64,000 nt of DNA, from NCBI GenBank assembly GCA_012959785.1, contig DUCM01000021.1, forward strand, positions 112,442 to 176,441. The letters are read 5' to 3'. The DNA is from Planctomycetota bacterium. GTDB taxonomy: Bacteria; Planctomycetota; UBA1135; GCA-002686595. Positions 1 through 7,882 of the stretch are shown piece after piece. The translations under genes were made by a program, and so were the position numbers. The stretch's first letter is position 1, and every line of letters starts with the position of its first letter. Below the pieces are notes generated by a model. The model did not search any database and had not been told where the DNA came from. It was given only the letters and a program-made list of their open reading frames with translations.

Positions 1-309
1 GAAACGCACCAGGGGCGCGATCCCGAGCAGAATGCGCAGGTGATCGGCGGAGACGCGGCTGAGCAGGTAAATCACATCGGGCGCCGCGGCCCGCACCGTT
101 TCACGGAGAGCCCCCGCACCCTCGCGGTTCAGGCCGGGCGCAGCCAACTCGGCCGATATCAGGACCTCGGCGGAGCTCTCCTGGTGCCCGCCGCCTGTGA
201 GCACGCGCACCAGGAAACCGCGGTCGCACAGGCCGCGCACCACGGCTCCGGCGTAGCGCTCGGAGCCGCCGACCAGATCCCAGCGCGTGGTGACGACCAG
301 GATTCGCAA
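1..309 (-). CDS. Glycosyltransferase (GT4-like), N-terminal part, cut by window edge
   Basis: Reading right to left from a TTG at 309-307, the frame stays open for 103 codons to the window edge. It begins LRILVVTTRWDLVGGSERYA. A beta-strand followed by a GGSERY-type loop is the usual start of GT-B fold family 4 glycosyltransferases, where the loop lies near the acceptor or nucleotide-sugar site. A second Rossmann strand (VRVLTGG) and a P-D-V-I-Y strand follow as expected. The start lies 7 bases after the rho stop, so the gene is probably cotranscribed with rho and coaE. The donor and acceptor sugars cannot be inferred. The catalytic C-terminal domain lies outside the window, so the family call rests on the N-terminal domain only. 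Confidence 0.55.
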   Translation of the reverse strand, partial: MRILVVTTRWDLVGGSERYAGAVVRGLCDRGFLVRVLTGGGHQESSAEVLISAELAAPGLNREGAGALRETVRAAAPDVIYLLSRVSADHLRILLGIAPLVRF

Positions 310-316
310 GGGTGAA

Positions 317-1789
317 TCAGGAACCGATGGAGAGCAAGAACTCGCCGTTGACACGGGTCTTGCGCATTTTCTGGATCAGCATCTCCATGGCCTCGACGGG
401 GTCTAGCTCGTTGAGCACCTTGCGTAGCATCCAGACGCGACGCATTTCCTCTTCCTCGAAGAGCAGTTCTTCCTTGCGGGTGCCGGAACGGTTGATGTCG
501 ATGGCGGGGAAGATGCGGCGGTCCGAGATGCGTCGTTCGAGCACGATCTCCATGTTGCCGGTGCCCTTGAATTCCTCGAAGATGACTTCGTCCATCTTGG
601 AGCCTGTTTCGATTAGAGCCGTGCCGAGAATCGTCAGCGAGCCGCCGTGCTCCATGTTGCGCGCGGCACCAAAGAAACGCTTGGGCATCTGCAAGGCCGT
701 GGCCTCGAGGCCACCGGAGAGCAACTTGCCGTTGGAGGGCGCTTCGATGTTACAGGCCCGCGCGAGGCGCGTGATCGAGTCCAGAAGAATGACTACATCC
801 TCGCCGGCTTCGACCATGGAGCGCGCCTTGGCGAGCGCCATCTCGGCCACTTGAATGTGGCGCGAGGCGGGTTCGTCGAAGGTCGAGCTGATGACTTCGT
901 GACTAACACCCGGCACCGTGCGTTGAAAATCGGTGACTTCCTCGGGGCGCTCGTCCACGAGCAGCACGATCAAGTGCGCCCGGGGCATGTTGATCACAAT
1001 CGAGCGGGCCAGCATCTGCAAGAGCACCGTCTTGCCCGTGCGCGGCGGCGCCACGATCAGGCCTCGCTGGCCCAGTCCGACGGGCGTTACGATGTCCACG
1101 ATGCGCATCTCGAGGGGGTTCTCGCCGGCACCTTCGAGGATGATGCGCTCTTCGGGGTAGAGCGGCGTGAGTTCCTTGAAGGGCGTGCGCGTGCGCACAT
1201 CCCCGGGGGGGCCACCGTCGATGGTCTCGACGCTTTGCAGGGTGAAGAGTTTTTCACCTTCCTTGTTGGGCCGCAAGAGCCCACGCACGGTCATGCCTTG
1301 CAGAAGGGCGAATTCCTCGACGACCGAGGGGGGGATGAAGACATCCTCGAAACTCGGCATGTAGTCGAATTGACCGAAGCGCAGAAACGCGTGGCCCTCG
1401 CTGACGATCTGCACCGTGCCCTCGGCTACCACGGGGATGTGCTTCTGGAAACGCTGGATCGTGATCGACCAGACGACATCCTTGTGCAGCCGGCCCGGCG
1501 ATGCGATTTTTTCCTTCTGAGCGAGTTCGATCAACTCCTCGATGGTCAGGGCTTGCAGGTCCTTCAACTCGACCTTCTTGGGCTTGGTCTTGCGCGTGCT
1601 CTTCGGCAGCGATTCGATCAACTCCTTCAGGGCCTCGGCGTTGAGGTCCTCGGGCAGGGCCGTGTAGTCGAGGTGCACCAGTCCGTCGTCGTAACTACCG
1701 CGGTCAGGCTTGTTACTTCGGCTGTACTGGTGCTGCTTCTTCTTGAACTGCCGCTTTTGGAAGGGTCGTTTTTTTTGCGCCGTCGCCAT
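317..1789 (-). CDS. rho: Transcription termination factor Rho
   Basis: Hexameric RNA-dependent ATPase that ends transcription at Rho-dependent sites. The 490-residue reading has a Lys/Arg/Gln-rich N-terminal extension of about 70 residues, an RNA-binding oligonucleotide fold (around residues 115-190) and a RecA-type motor. Visible motifs are Walker A APPRTGKT (about 246-254), the [10 protein letters not shown] segment and Walker [15 protein letters not shown]. The C-terminus matches the family ([12 protein letters not shown]). I prefer the ATG at 1789 to a GTG 27 bases upstream that overlaps coaE, because the protein then starts [11 protein letters not shown]. It is longer than the 419 residues of E. 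coli Rho, mainly because of the basic N-terminus. It lies 17 bases downstream of coaE on the same strand. Confidence 0.97.
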   Translation of the reverse strand: MATAQKKRPFQKRQFKKKQHQYSRSNKPDRGSYDDGLVHLDYTALPEDLNAEALKELIESLPKSTRKTKPKKVELKDLQALTIEELIELAQKEKIASPGRLHKDVVWSITIQRFQKHIPVVAEGTVQIVSEGHAFLRFGQFDYMPSFEDVFIPPSVVEEFALLQGMTVRGLLRPNKEGEKLFTLQSVETIDGGPPGDVRTRTPFKELTPLYPEERIILEGAGENPLEMRIVDIVTPVGLGQRGLIVAPPRTGKTVLLQMLARSIVINMPRAHLIVLLVDERPEEVTDFQRTVPGVSHEVISSTFDEPASRHIQVAEMALAKARSMVEAGEDVVILLDSITRLARACNIEAPSNGKLLSGGLEATALQMPKRFFGAARNMEHGGSLTILGTALIETGSKMDEVIFEEFKGTGNMEIVLERRISDRRIFPAIDINRSGTRKEELLFEEEEMRRVWMLRKVLNELDPVEAMEMLIQKMRKTRVNGEFLLSIGS

Positions 1790-1806
1790 GATGTGTGGAA
1801 ATTGGA

Positions 1807-2448
1807 CTAGAGACACTCGGAGTCGAGCAGAGCTCGCACTTGGGCTTGCAAGGAATCGAGCCCGGAGTCGTTGGTGATGGTGTGTTTTGCGCGGGCCTGC
1901 TTTTCGGTCAGGGTGAGCTGCGCTCGCTCTCGCTTTGCGACTTCGCCTCGGGGCCAGCCGCGGCTGGCTTGGGCTCGGCTTTCCCTGGAGGGGGCACTAG
2001 CTTGGACGAAGACGAGAAAGTCACACTCGCCGACCAGCTGGTGATGGTCATCGTGCTCGAGTAGCAGGGGCACATCGAGAACAATGGGCGAGCGCAGAGC
2101 GGCGCGGGCCCCGGAGAGTTCTTGGAGTATCTTCGCACGAACAGCCGGATGTATCCAGCTTTCGAGCTCGCGGCGGGCTTCGGGGTCGCTGAAGACCCTC
2201 TGGGCCAGGGCCTCACGGTCCGCGAGGCCGTCCGCGCCGAGAAGTTCCGCGCCGAAGCGCTCTTTCAGGTGCCCCAGGACCTCCCGGGAGTCCAGCACGG
2301 CCCGAGCATGGCGGTCGGCGTCGATCACAAGCCCACCCTCGCCCGCGAGGCGGCGGGCCACCTCGGACTTGCCCGAGGCGATACCACCCAGGATCCCGAT
2401 CACCCGGGAAGGGTTCTTGGGGCGGGGGCTGGAGGAGTTCGTGGACAT
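1807..2448 (-). CDS. coaE: Dephospho-CoA kinase
   Basis: Catalyses the last step of coenzyme A biosynthesis, phosphorylation of the 3'-hydroxyl of dephospho-CoA, in the cytosol. The 213-residue protein starts [12 protein letters not shown] and carries the P-loop [14 protein letters not shown], the DADRHAR motif, and the [13 protein letters not shown] segment, which corresponds to the family's conserved PLLFE region. The open frame extends 72 codons further upstream, but that part is low-complexity with no family resemblance, so I chose the ATG at 2448-2446. The gene lies directly upstream of rho on the same strand with a 17-base gap. CoA supply fits the acyl-CoA metabolism genes elsewhere in the window, but that link is only contextual. 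Confidence 0.93.
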   Translation of the reverse strand: MSTNSSSPRPKNPSRVIGILGGIASGKSEVARRLAGEGGLVIDADRHARAVLDSREVLGHLKERFGAELLGADGLADREALAQRVFSDPEARRELESWIHPAVRAKILQELSGARAALRSPIVLDVPLLLEHDDHHQLVGECDFLVFVQASAPSRESRAQASRGWPRGEVAKRERAQLTLTEKQARAKHTITNDSGLDSLQAQVRALLDSECL

Positions 2449-2848
2449 TAGCTTTGGGAAGAGAGCTTCGGGAGGAGAGCTTCGGGCCAAGAAAGGGGGC
2501 TGGAGGGGTGGGGGGCCGCCGAGAGGATCGCGAAACCAGGCTCCAGGGCACGGGTAGGGCAAGCATGGCGGGAGGCCTCTGCCTGCTTCGTTCTTTCGGT
2601 GCCCCGCCCGGCTCGTGGCTTCTGGTCCTGCCGCACAGGGTACGCAGCCTCTCTCGAGGGTCAAGCGAGGGCGAATTCCCTTGCCGCGACCCGCCTGCTT
2701 CGGGTATCAAGTGGCCCCAGAAGAGGGCCTCCGGGCCCCCTTTGCATCGCTGGGCGCCCCGTCCCGCCCTGATCTAGAATCCGCCTTCTTCTTCTCGAAT
2801 CCGCCCTGACGCTCGCGCCTCGCGAGCCCCTCGCCCCCCCCCAAGCGA
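2449..2848. other. Divergent intergenic region between coaE and the coiled-coil/BRCT-like gene
   Basis: A 400-base non-coding gap separates two divergently transcribed genes, so it should hold promoters for both. It contains a short direct repeat, GAATCCGCC, at about 2777 and 2797. I see no convincing -35/-10 pair with normal spacing and no structured RNA. Small open frames crossing it have no recognisable features. Confidence 0.4.
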
Positions 2849-4108
2849 ATGATGAATCGTTCCCGCCGTGGCGCCGCCCGTGTCAGCATCACCTGGATCA
2901 TCGTGGTGGTGATCGCCTTCTTCGCCGCCCTGTCCATGGTCTTCGTCTTCGACGGCGAAGTGACCGATGCCGAGACGCGAGCCGCTGCCGCCGAGGCCAA
3001 GGAAGCCGAAGCCACAGCCCAACTCGATGTTGAGCTCTCGGTCATCCGCGACATCTCCGAGGTCTTTGGCTACTACGATAAGCAACAGGCCTCGGCCCGC
3101 ACCGTGGCCGCCACGGCTCAAGAAGGCTTGGCCTCGTTCAAGGACGCCTTTGGCGTCACCGAGGCCAGCGTGGCTGACTTCCAGGCCGCCGCAGGTCCCG
3201 CCGTGGGGCTCTACAACGCCCGCGCCCGTGAGATCAACGACCTCAAGCAGCAGGTGGCCAAGCTCACCGGCGAGATCGAAGTCAACCGCGAGGCCCAAAG
3301 CAGCCTGGTCTCTGAAAAGGACTCGCGCCTCAGCAGCCTGCAGAGCCAGTTGAACGACGCCAACCAGGCCGCCCAGGCGCGCCAGAGTGAGCTCGAGTCC
3401 GAAGTGGCGCGGGTGCGCTCGACCCTTTCGGACACCGAGAGCCAGCTCACCCGTTCGCGCGCTGAAACCGATGATGCCCTGCGCGTCGCCCGCGAGCGCG
3501 AAGCAGAATTCGTCACGCGCCTGATTAACCGCACCAAGGTGCTCGAGTGGCAGAAGGAACCCGAGCGCGCCGACGGCCAGATTCTGCAAACCTCCGAGCA
3601 ACTGGGCCTGGCCTGGATCAATATCGGCAAGACGAACCGCCTCTACGCAGGCATGCGCTTCGCCATCAAGGACGGCACCCCTGGAGTCGAGCGCATCAAG
3701 GCCTACTGCGAGGTGCTCAAGGTCGAGGACTCCATGTCCGAGGTTGTGATCAGCGACATCCGCGACGAGTTCGATCCGCCCACCGCCGGTGACATCATCT
3801 ACAACCCGATCTACGACCCCGTGGGCATCCGCAACGCGGTGCTCGTGGGCCGCTTCACCGGGACCTACAACCACAAGGACCTGCGGGCCCTGCTAGACGG
3901 CATCCGCATCAATGTTCAGGACAAGCTCGACAAGACCACCGACTACCTCGTGGTGGGCGCCGAGATCTATGTAGACGAAGATGGCGAGCCCCTCGAAGAC
4001 CCCATGCAACCTTCGGAGCTGGCGGCCTACAAGGAAGCCGAAGCCATGGGCGTGCGCATCGTCCCGATCAAGTTGATCACGGACTACTTCCGCAAGACCG
4101 AGGGCTGA
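2849..4108 (+). CDS. Membrane-anchored coiled-coil protein with C-terminal BRCT-like domain
   Basis: Protein of 419 residues with unknown function. Residues about 13-34 form one hydrophobic segment (ITWIIVVVIAFFAALSMVFV) behind a basic RSRRGAAR stretch, suggesting a signal anchor with the C-terminal bulk outside the cytoplasm. Residues about 40-235 are Ala/Glu/Arg-rich heptads, a probable long coiled coil. A small beta domain follows (G-K-T-N-R-L-Y-A-G-M-R-F), and then about 90 residues resembling a BRCT fold: VLVGRFTG, DKLDKTTDYLVVG, and a final AEAMGVRIV helix-strand. In BRCT domains the K-x-T-T-x-L-V-x-G strand and a G-I/V-x-I-V strand are hallmarks. It lies 52 bases upstream of tatC on the same strand. 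The BRCT assignment comes from pattern recognition and is not certain. Confidence 0.6.
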   Translation: MMNRSRRGAARVSITWIIVVVIAFFAALSMVFVFDGEVTDAETRAAAAEAKEAEATAQLDVELSVIRDISEVFGYYDKQQASARTVAATAQEGLASFKDAFGVTEASVADFQAAAGPAVGLYNARAREINDLKQQVAKLTGEIEVNREAQSSLVSEKDSRLSSLQSQLNDANQAAQARQSELESEVARVRSTLSDTESQLTRSRAETDDALRVAREREAEFVTRLINRTKVLEWQKEPERADGQILQTSEQLGLAWINIGKTNRLYAGMRFAIKDGTPGVERIKAYCEVLKVEDSMSEVVISDIRDEFDPPTAGDIIYNPIYDPVGIRNAVLVGRFTGTYNHKDLRALLDGIRINVQDKLDKTTDYLVVGAEIYVDEDGEPLEDPMQPSELAAYKEAEAMGVRIVPIKLITDYFRKTEG

Positions 4109-4160
4109 TTCCGTGCCAGCCCCTCCGGGGCGTCAGCAGGGTGGTGCTGATGAAATCCAC

Positions 4161-5174
4161 ATGAGCGGCCAAGCGGACCTGAGCGATAATGACGATGTCC
4201 TGCGGACACGCATGACCCTCGGGGAGCACCTCGACGAGTTGCGTGTGCGCTTGATCAGGAGCGCCGTCTGCCTGGCCCTGGTGTTCGCCGCCGGCTGGAT
4301 GATGCACGAGCGCATCGCCGACGCGGTGCTTGCTCCCGCCGAGGTGAAGGCCATTCCGTGGCTCAACCAATTGCTCCTCGAGCGCACCACACGCGAACTC
4401 GTGGACGGGGGAGTGCCCGGCCGCGAAGAGCTCGAGTTGCAGTTCCGTGATGGTCCCTGGCTGGATGCCTTCGAGTCGCGCCTCTTGACTTCGACTTTGG
4501 CGCGCGGGGAGGAGCTGGAGAACGAAGCCCTGGTGAACCTCGTGGGCGAGCCTTTGCCCGCGATCCGAAACCTCGTGCACCCGATCCCCAACAAGCTGCG
4601 CGCCGACGCCAGCGCCGCGGGGATGGTTTTCTATCTAAAGGTCTGTTTCTATTTTGCCATCTTCCTCGGCGGACCGTTCTGCCTCTGGCAGGTCTGGGCC
4701 TTCGTGGCCGCCGGGCTCTACCACAAGGAAAAGCGCGTGGTCTATGTCTACGCGCCCTTCAGCATGTTGCTTTTCATCGCTGGCGTGGTCTTCGGCTACT
4801 ACTACATGGTGCCCTACGCCCAGTACTTCCTGGCCGAGATGGGCTTGGAGCAATTCTATTTTGACCTGCGCCTCGAACTCTACCTCGACTTCTTCACCAA
4901 ACTCAGCCTGGGGCTCGGGATCGTTTTCCAACTGCCGATCCTGATGATCGTCCTGGCCCGCACCGGCCTGGTGGACCCGCGTTCCTTCGGCAAGTTCCGC
5001 GGGCACTTCCTGCTTGGGGCCCTGATCTTTGCCGCCATCCTGACGCCTCCCGATCCTTACACGCAGCTCATGATGGCCGGCCCCATGGTGGTGCTCTACG
5101 AGCTCGGCATCCTGCTCGCCCGAATCATGGTGCGCCGCTCGCACCCTGAAAGCGTGGCCCGGGCTGGCGCATGA
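4161..5174 (+). CDS. tatC: Twin-arginine translocase subunit TatC
   Basis: Polytopic inner-membrane receptor of the Tat pathway, which exports folded proteins bearing RR signal peptides. The cytoplasmic N-terminal signature MTLGEHLDELRVRLIRS is followed by the first membrane helix and, later, the usual remaining helices (FAIFLGGPFCLWQVWAF; FSMLLFIAGVVFGYYY; ILTPPDPYTQLMM). The protein has 337 residues against about 250 for typical TatC. The extra length is a charged insertion of about 75 residues in the first periplasmic loop (roughly residues 55-155). The ATG at 4161 puts the N-terminus close to the signature; a GTG at 4113 is an alternative. The stop overlaps the cinA start (ATGA). No tatA or tatB is in view. 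Confidence 0.92.
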   Translation: MSGQADLSDNDDVLRTRMTLGEHLDELRVRLIRSAVCLALVFAAGWMMHERIADAVLAPAEVKAIPWLNQLLLERTTRELVDGGVPGREELELQFRDGPWLDAFESRLLTSTLARGEELENEALVNLVGEPLPAIRNLVHPIPNKLRADASAAGMVFYLKVCFYFAIFLGGPFCLWQVWAFVAAGLYHKEKRVVYVYAPFSMLLFIAGVVFGYYYMVPYAQYFLAEMGLEQFYFDLRLELYLDFFTKLSLGLGIVFQLPILMIVLARTGLVDPRSFGKFRGHFLLGALIFAAILTPPDPYTQLMMAGPMVVLYELGILLARIMVRRSHPESVARAGA

Positions 5175-6427
5175 GCACGATCGCGGGCCGCGCCGCGATC
5201 GTGGCGGTGGGGGATGAGTTGGTTTCCGGCGAACAGCCGGACAAGAACATCGCCTGGCTGGCGCAGCGCCTGGGCGAGTTGGGTTACACCGTGGAGATCG
5301 CGACCTTGGTGGGCGATGACGAGCAGGGAATTGCCGCGCTTTTTCGTCAATTGGCGAACCGCGCCGAATTGGTCTTCTCGAGCGGCGGTTTGGGACCGAC
5401 GCTGGATGATCTGACGCGCCACGCCGCTGCCGCTGCCGCAGGGGTCGAATTGGTGCTCGACGACGAGTCCCTGGCCCAAGTGCGCGCCCATTGCGCCGCC
5501 CGCGGCACCGAGGCCTCGCCGGCCTCACAGCGCCAAGCCTTGCTGCCTGCCGGAGCCCGGCTGCTACCCAACTCCGTGGGCACCGCGCCCGGTTTTGTGC
5601 TGGGTATCGAGGGCAGCCACCTCGTTGTGCTGCCTGGACCGCCGCGCGAATTGCAGGTGGTCTTCGAGGAACAGGCGCAACCCTTCCTGCTCGGTCTGCC
5701 GCGCCCCGCCCTGGGACGCTCGGTGGCGCGCTTTTTTCTGATGGGGCTGGCCGAGTCCGACTTTGCCGGGGCCGTGGGTGCTTGGATGGCGCGCGAGGCC
5801 AATCCGCGCATGGGCGTTTGCGCTGGCCGCGGCGTGTTGAAGGTCAAGCTCGAAGCCACGGGCGCCAACCAAGCCGAGGCCCAGGAGATCCTGGCGGCCC
5901 GCGTGGAGCTCTTTCGGACTCGTTTTTCGAAGGAAATCTTCTCCGAAGAGGACGCCGAGCCCGCCCTGGCCCTGGGGCGCCTCTTGATCGAGCGCGGCAT
6001 GACCTGCGCCACCGCCGAATCCTGCACCGGCGGCGCCCTGGCAGCGGCTCTGACTCAGGTGCCGGGAATCAGTGCGGTCTTCCGCGAGGGCTTCGTGACC
6101 TACTCGAACGAGGCCAAGCAGGTCCGCCTGGGCGTCTCTCCGGCCGATCTAGCGACCCACGGCGCGGTCTCCGAGGAAGTCGCCGGGGCCATGTCCCGGG
6201 GCGCCGCCGAGCGCGCCGGGGCCAGCCTCGCGATCTCCACCACGGGCATAGCTGGGCCCTCTGGCGGGAACCCCAAAACGCCCGTGGGCCTGGTCTGCTT
6301 CGGCGTCACCCACGCCGGAGCAACCCGCACCTACACCCGCCGTTTCCGCCCCCGAGGCCGCTCCTTCGTACGAGACTGGGCTGTCAATGCCAGCTGCGAA
6401 CTGGCTCGCCGGGCGCTTTTGCGGTAG
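5171..6427 (+). CDS. cinA: CinA family protein (nicotinamide-nucleotide amidohydrolase)
   Basis: A 418-residue two-domain protein. The N-terminal molybdopterin-binding-like (COG1058) domain has AAIVAVGDELVSGE and SSGGLGPTLDDLT. The C-terminal amidase domain has ATAESCTGGALAAALTQVPG and a TGIAGPSGG loop. In characterised homologues the C-terminal domain deamidates NMN in NAD salvage and the N-terminal domain acts as an ADP-ribose pyrophosphatase. The older name, competence-damage inducible, comes from pneumococcus and says nothing about this organism. Translation is probably coupled to tatC through the ATGA overlap. Length and motifs are complete. Confidence 0.93.
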   Translation: MSTIAGRAAIVAVGDELVSGEQPDKNIAWLAQRLGELGYTVEIATLVGDDEQGIAALFRQLANRAELVFSSGGLGPTLDDLTRHAAAAAAGVELVLDDESLAQVRAHCAARGTEASPASQRQALLPAGARLLPNSVGTAPGFVLGIEGSHLVVLPGPPRELQVVFEEQAQPFLLGLPRPALGRSVARFFLMGLAESDFAGAVGAWMAREANPRMGVCAGRGVLKVKLEATGANQAEAQEILAARVELFRTRFSKEIFSEEDAEPALALGRLLIERGMTCATAESCTGGALAAALTQVPGISAVFREGFVTYSNEAKQVRLGVSPADLATHGAVSEEVAGAMSRGAAERAGASLAISTTGIAGPSGGNPKTPVGLVCFGVTHAGATRTYTRRFRPRGRSFVRDWAVNASCELARRALLR

Positions 6428-6499
6428 CTCACTCAATGCGGTAGCTCTCCAAGGGTGAGGGGAATGGCCCTCGACGGCGCAGCCTGCTAGGGTAGGCCC

Positions 6500-6766
6500 A
6501 TGGAGATCAGGAACACCACCAAGAGGCCGCTACGGGTGCCGCTGCCCGGGGGCAAGCGTCTGCACCTTGGCCCCGGCGGCACCGGCCAGATCATGGCCAA
6601 GGCCGCGGACCATCCGCCCCTGCGCAAGCTGATCGAAGCGGACGAGATCGAGATTCTCGATGGCGGCCGTTCCCAGGGAACGGGCGGCTCCGGCGGCCAG
6701 GGCTCGATTCGAGGCAACCAGGGCGGCGGCCAGAGCGGCGGCGTGCGCCACACCGGCGACCGCTAA
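6500..6766 (+). CDS. Small hypothetical protein with Gly-rich tail
   Basis: An 88-residue protein of unknown function. The first 55 residues read as a compact beta domain (MEIRNTTKRPLRVPLPGGKR, then L-G-P-G and E-I-E-I-L strands). The remaining 30 are almost entirely Gly, Ser, Gln and Arg (GGSGGQGSIRGNQGGGQSGG), probably disordered and possibly nucleic-acid or surface binding. It follows cinA by 72 bases and precedes tRNA-Gln. The ordered half has the alternating strand/turn pattern of a real protein, and codon usage matches the neighbours. Confidence 0.6.
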   Translation: MEIRNTTKRPLRVPLPGGKRLHLGPGGTGQIMAKAADHPPLRKLIEADEIEILDGGRSQGTGGSGGQGSIRGNQGGGQSGGVRHTGDR

Positions 6767-6816
6767 CCCAGCCCCGCGCCCCGCGCGCAGGGGGCCAGGA
6801 ATCGGTCAGGCAAGGC

Positions 6817-6844
6817 TCGACAGGTGGGCTCTCGTTGCTATGCT
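6817..6844 (+). promoter_or_regulatory. Predicted sigma70-type promoter of tRNA-Gln
   Basis: TCGACA (6817-6822, 5 of 6 matches to TTGACA) and TATGCT (6839-6844, 4 of 6 to TATAAT) are separated by 16 bases. They place the transcription start about 5 bases before the mature tRNA 5' end at 6856. Position and spacing are right for a tRNA promoter. No other pair nearby is as good. Confidence 0.5.
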
Positions 6845-6855
6845 CGCGGCCCCGC

Positions 6856-6930
6856 TACCCCATGGTGTAATTGGCAACACATCTGGTTTTGGTCCAGACA
6901 TTCCAGGTTCAAGTCCTGGTGGGGTAACCA
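6856..6930 (+). tRNA. tRNA-Gln (anticodon TTG), CCA encoded
   Basis: Acceptor arms TACCCCA (6856-6862) and TGGGGTA (6920-6926) pair fully, followed by discriminator A and an encoded CCA (6928-6930). The anticodon stem TCTGG/CCAGA (6882-6886/6894-6898) encloses the loop TTTTGGT, giving anticodon TTG at 6889-6891, which reads CAA/CAG. The T arm carries the canonical GGTTCAAGTCC. The D arm has the GGTGTAATTGGCAACAC pattern typical of bacterial tRNA-Gln. No second tRNA is adjacent. Confidence 0.97.
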
Positions 6931-7111
6931 TTTTTCCGCTGGCATTGGATGCACGCCAGCCAGCACTGCGCCCAATCCTCGGGCGGGCAGCCGCCAGCGG
7001 AGCCGACAGCTTCCCCGCGGCGCGGGGAAGATCACCAGGGGCGGCGCGTCGATGGTCGGGTCTGGCCCCCCTTCATCCAACCCATCCGGTCCAACCAAGC
7101 GGGAGTTCCAA

Positions 7112-7882
7112 ATGCCTCGATACCTTCGTTTTGTCCTGTGCTTCTGCGTGTTTCCGGCGCTCTTCAGCGCCACCCCAGCTGTTGCTTCTCAAGTCGCGAG
7201 CGCGTCTCAAAGCACCCTCCAGGAGGCCCCCAGGAACATGGTGCAGCTCACCTTGCGCGGCATCTTGCTCACCCCTGGCGGCGGCTTGATGGAGATCTCC
7301 TCGGGCTTCTGGCGCGATGGCACCGAGATCCGCGTGGATCTCAGCTTGCACCTCGCGGGCGGCACCTCCGCTCGCGATCTGGCGACGCTACTCGTGGCGC
7401 GCCTGCGCAGCGCCGGAGCCAAACTCGAGTACACCGGCGCCACCAGCAGCAACGACAGCCTGGCCCATATTTTTCTCGAGCACGCCAGCCTGGTGCGCCT
7501 GCGCTTGGGCTCTGGCCTCAGCGCGAGCATCACCACCACCGATGCTGCGCCCACGAGCTTGCGCATTCTGGTGCCGATCCAAACCAAGGACCCGGCCAAC
7601 CTCTCGGTTTGCCTGACGACTTTTCATCCCCACACCAAGCTTCCCGGTCGCCTGCAACTCGGCCTCGCCCTCGAGGCCGACGCCGATCCCAGCGCGATCT
7701 GCGAGAAGCTCTTCAAGGATAGCCTGGCCCGGGGCCTCGTGAGCGATCGACCCAGCGCCGACCGCTGGAGCCCCACCAGGTGCACCGATGGCGCGCTGAT
7801 CACCGGTTGTTCCATGGACCTGCGCTCCCCCAACGGGGATTGGGGCATCGAGGTGCGACTTGCGAAGCTCCGCGATCAGTAG
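7112..7882 (+). CDS. Secreted hypothetical protein
   Basis: A 256-residue protein with a clear Sec signal peptide (MPRYLRFVLCFCVFPALF followed by ATPAVASQ, cleavage probably after AVA-S). The frame is open upstream through the tRNA, so the start was chosen at ATG 7112, which has a GGGAG ribosome-binding site at 7101-7105. The mature part alternates beta-strand and helix: a strand MVQLTLRGILL, a possible helix ARDLATLLVARLRSAGA, and a second comparable half (PGRLQLGLALEADADPSAIC). No known family is recognised. Its stop overlaps the convergent sulfatase stop by 7 bases. Confidence 0.72.
   Translation: MPRYLRFVLCFCVFPALFSATPAVASQVASASQSTLQEAPRNMVQLTLRGILLTPGGGLMEISSGFWRDGTEIRVDLSLHLAGGTSARDLATLLVARLRSAGAKLEYTGATSSNDSLAHIFLEHASLVRLRLGSGLSASITTTDAAPTSLRILVPIQTKDPANLSVCLTTFHPHTKLPGRLQLGLALEADADPSAICEKLFKDSLARGLVSDRPSADRWSPTRCTDGALITGCSMDLRSPNGDWGIEVRLAKLRDQ

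Noticed and set aside
647..1810. 387-residue open frame antisense to rho, and similar long antisense frames (13752-15716, 2774-3874, 10294-11352)
   Set aside because: They lie opposite genes with clear family motifs, have skewed composition (His/Asp/Gly/Arg-rich) and no domain signatures. GC-rich DNA often leaves such frames open.
2742..2780. TTGCAT/TAGAAT as a promoter for the gene at 2849
   Set aside because: The spacer of 27 bases is too long for a sigma70-type promoter.
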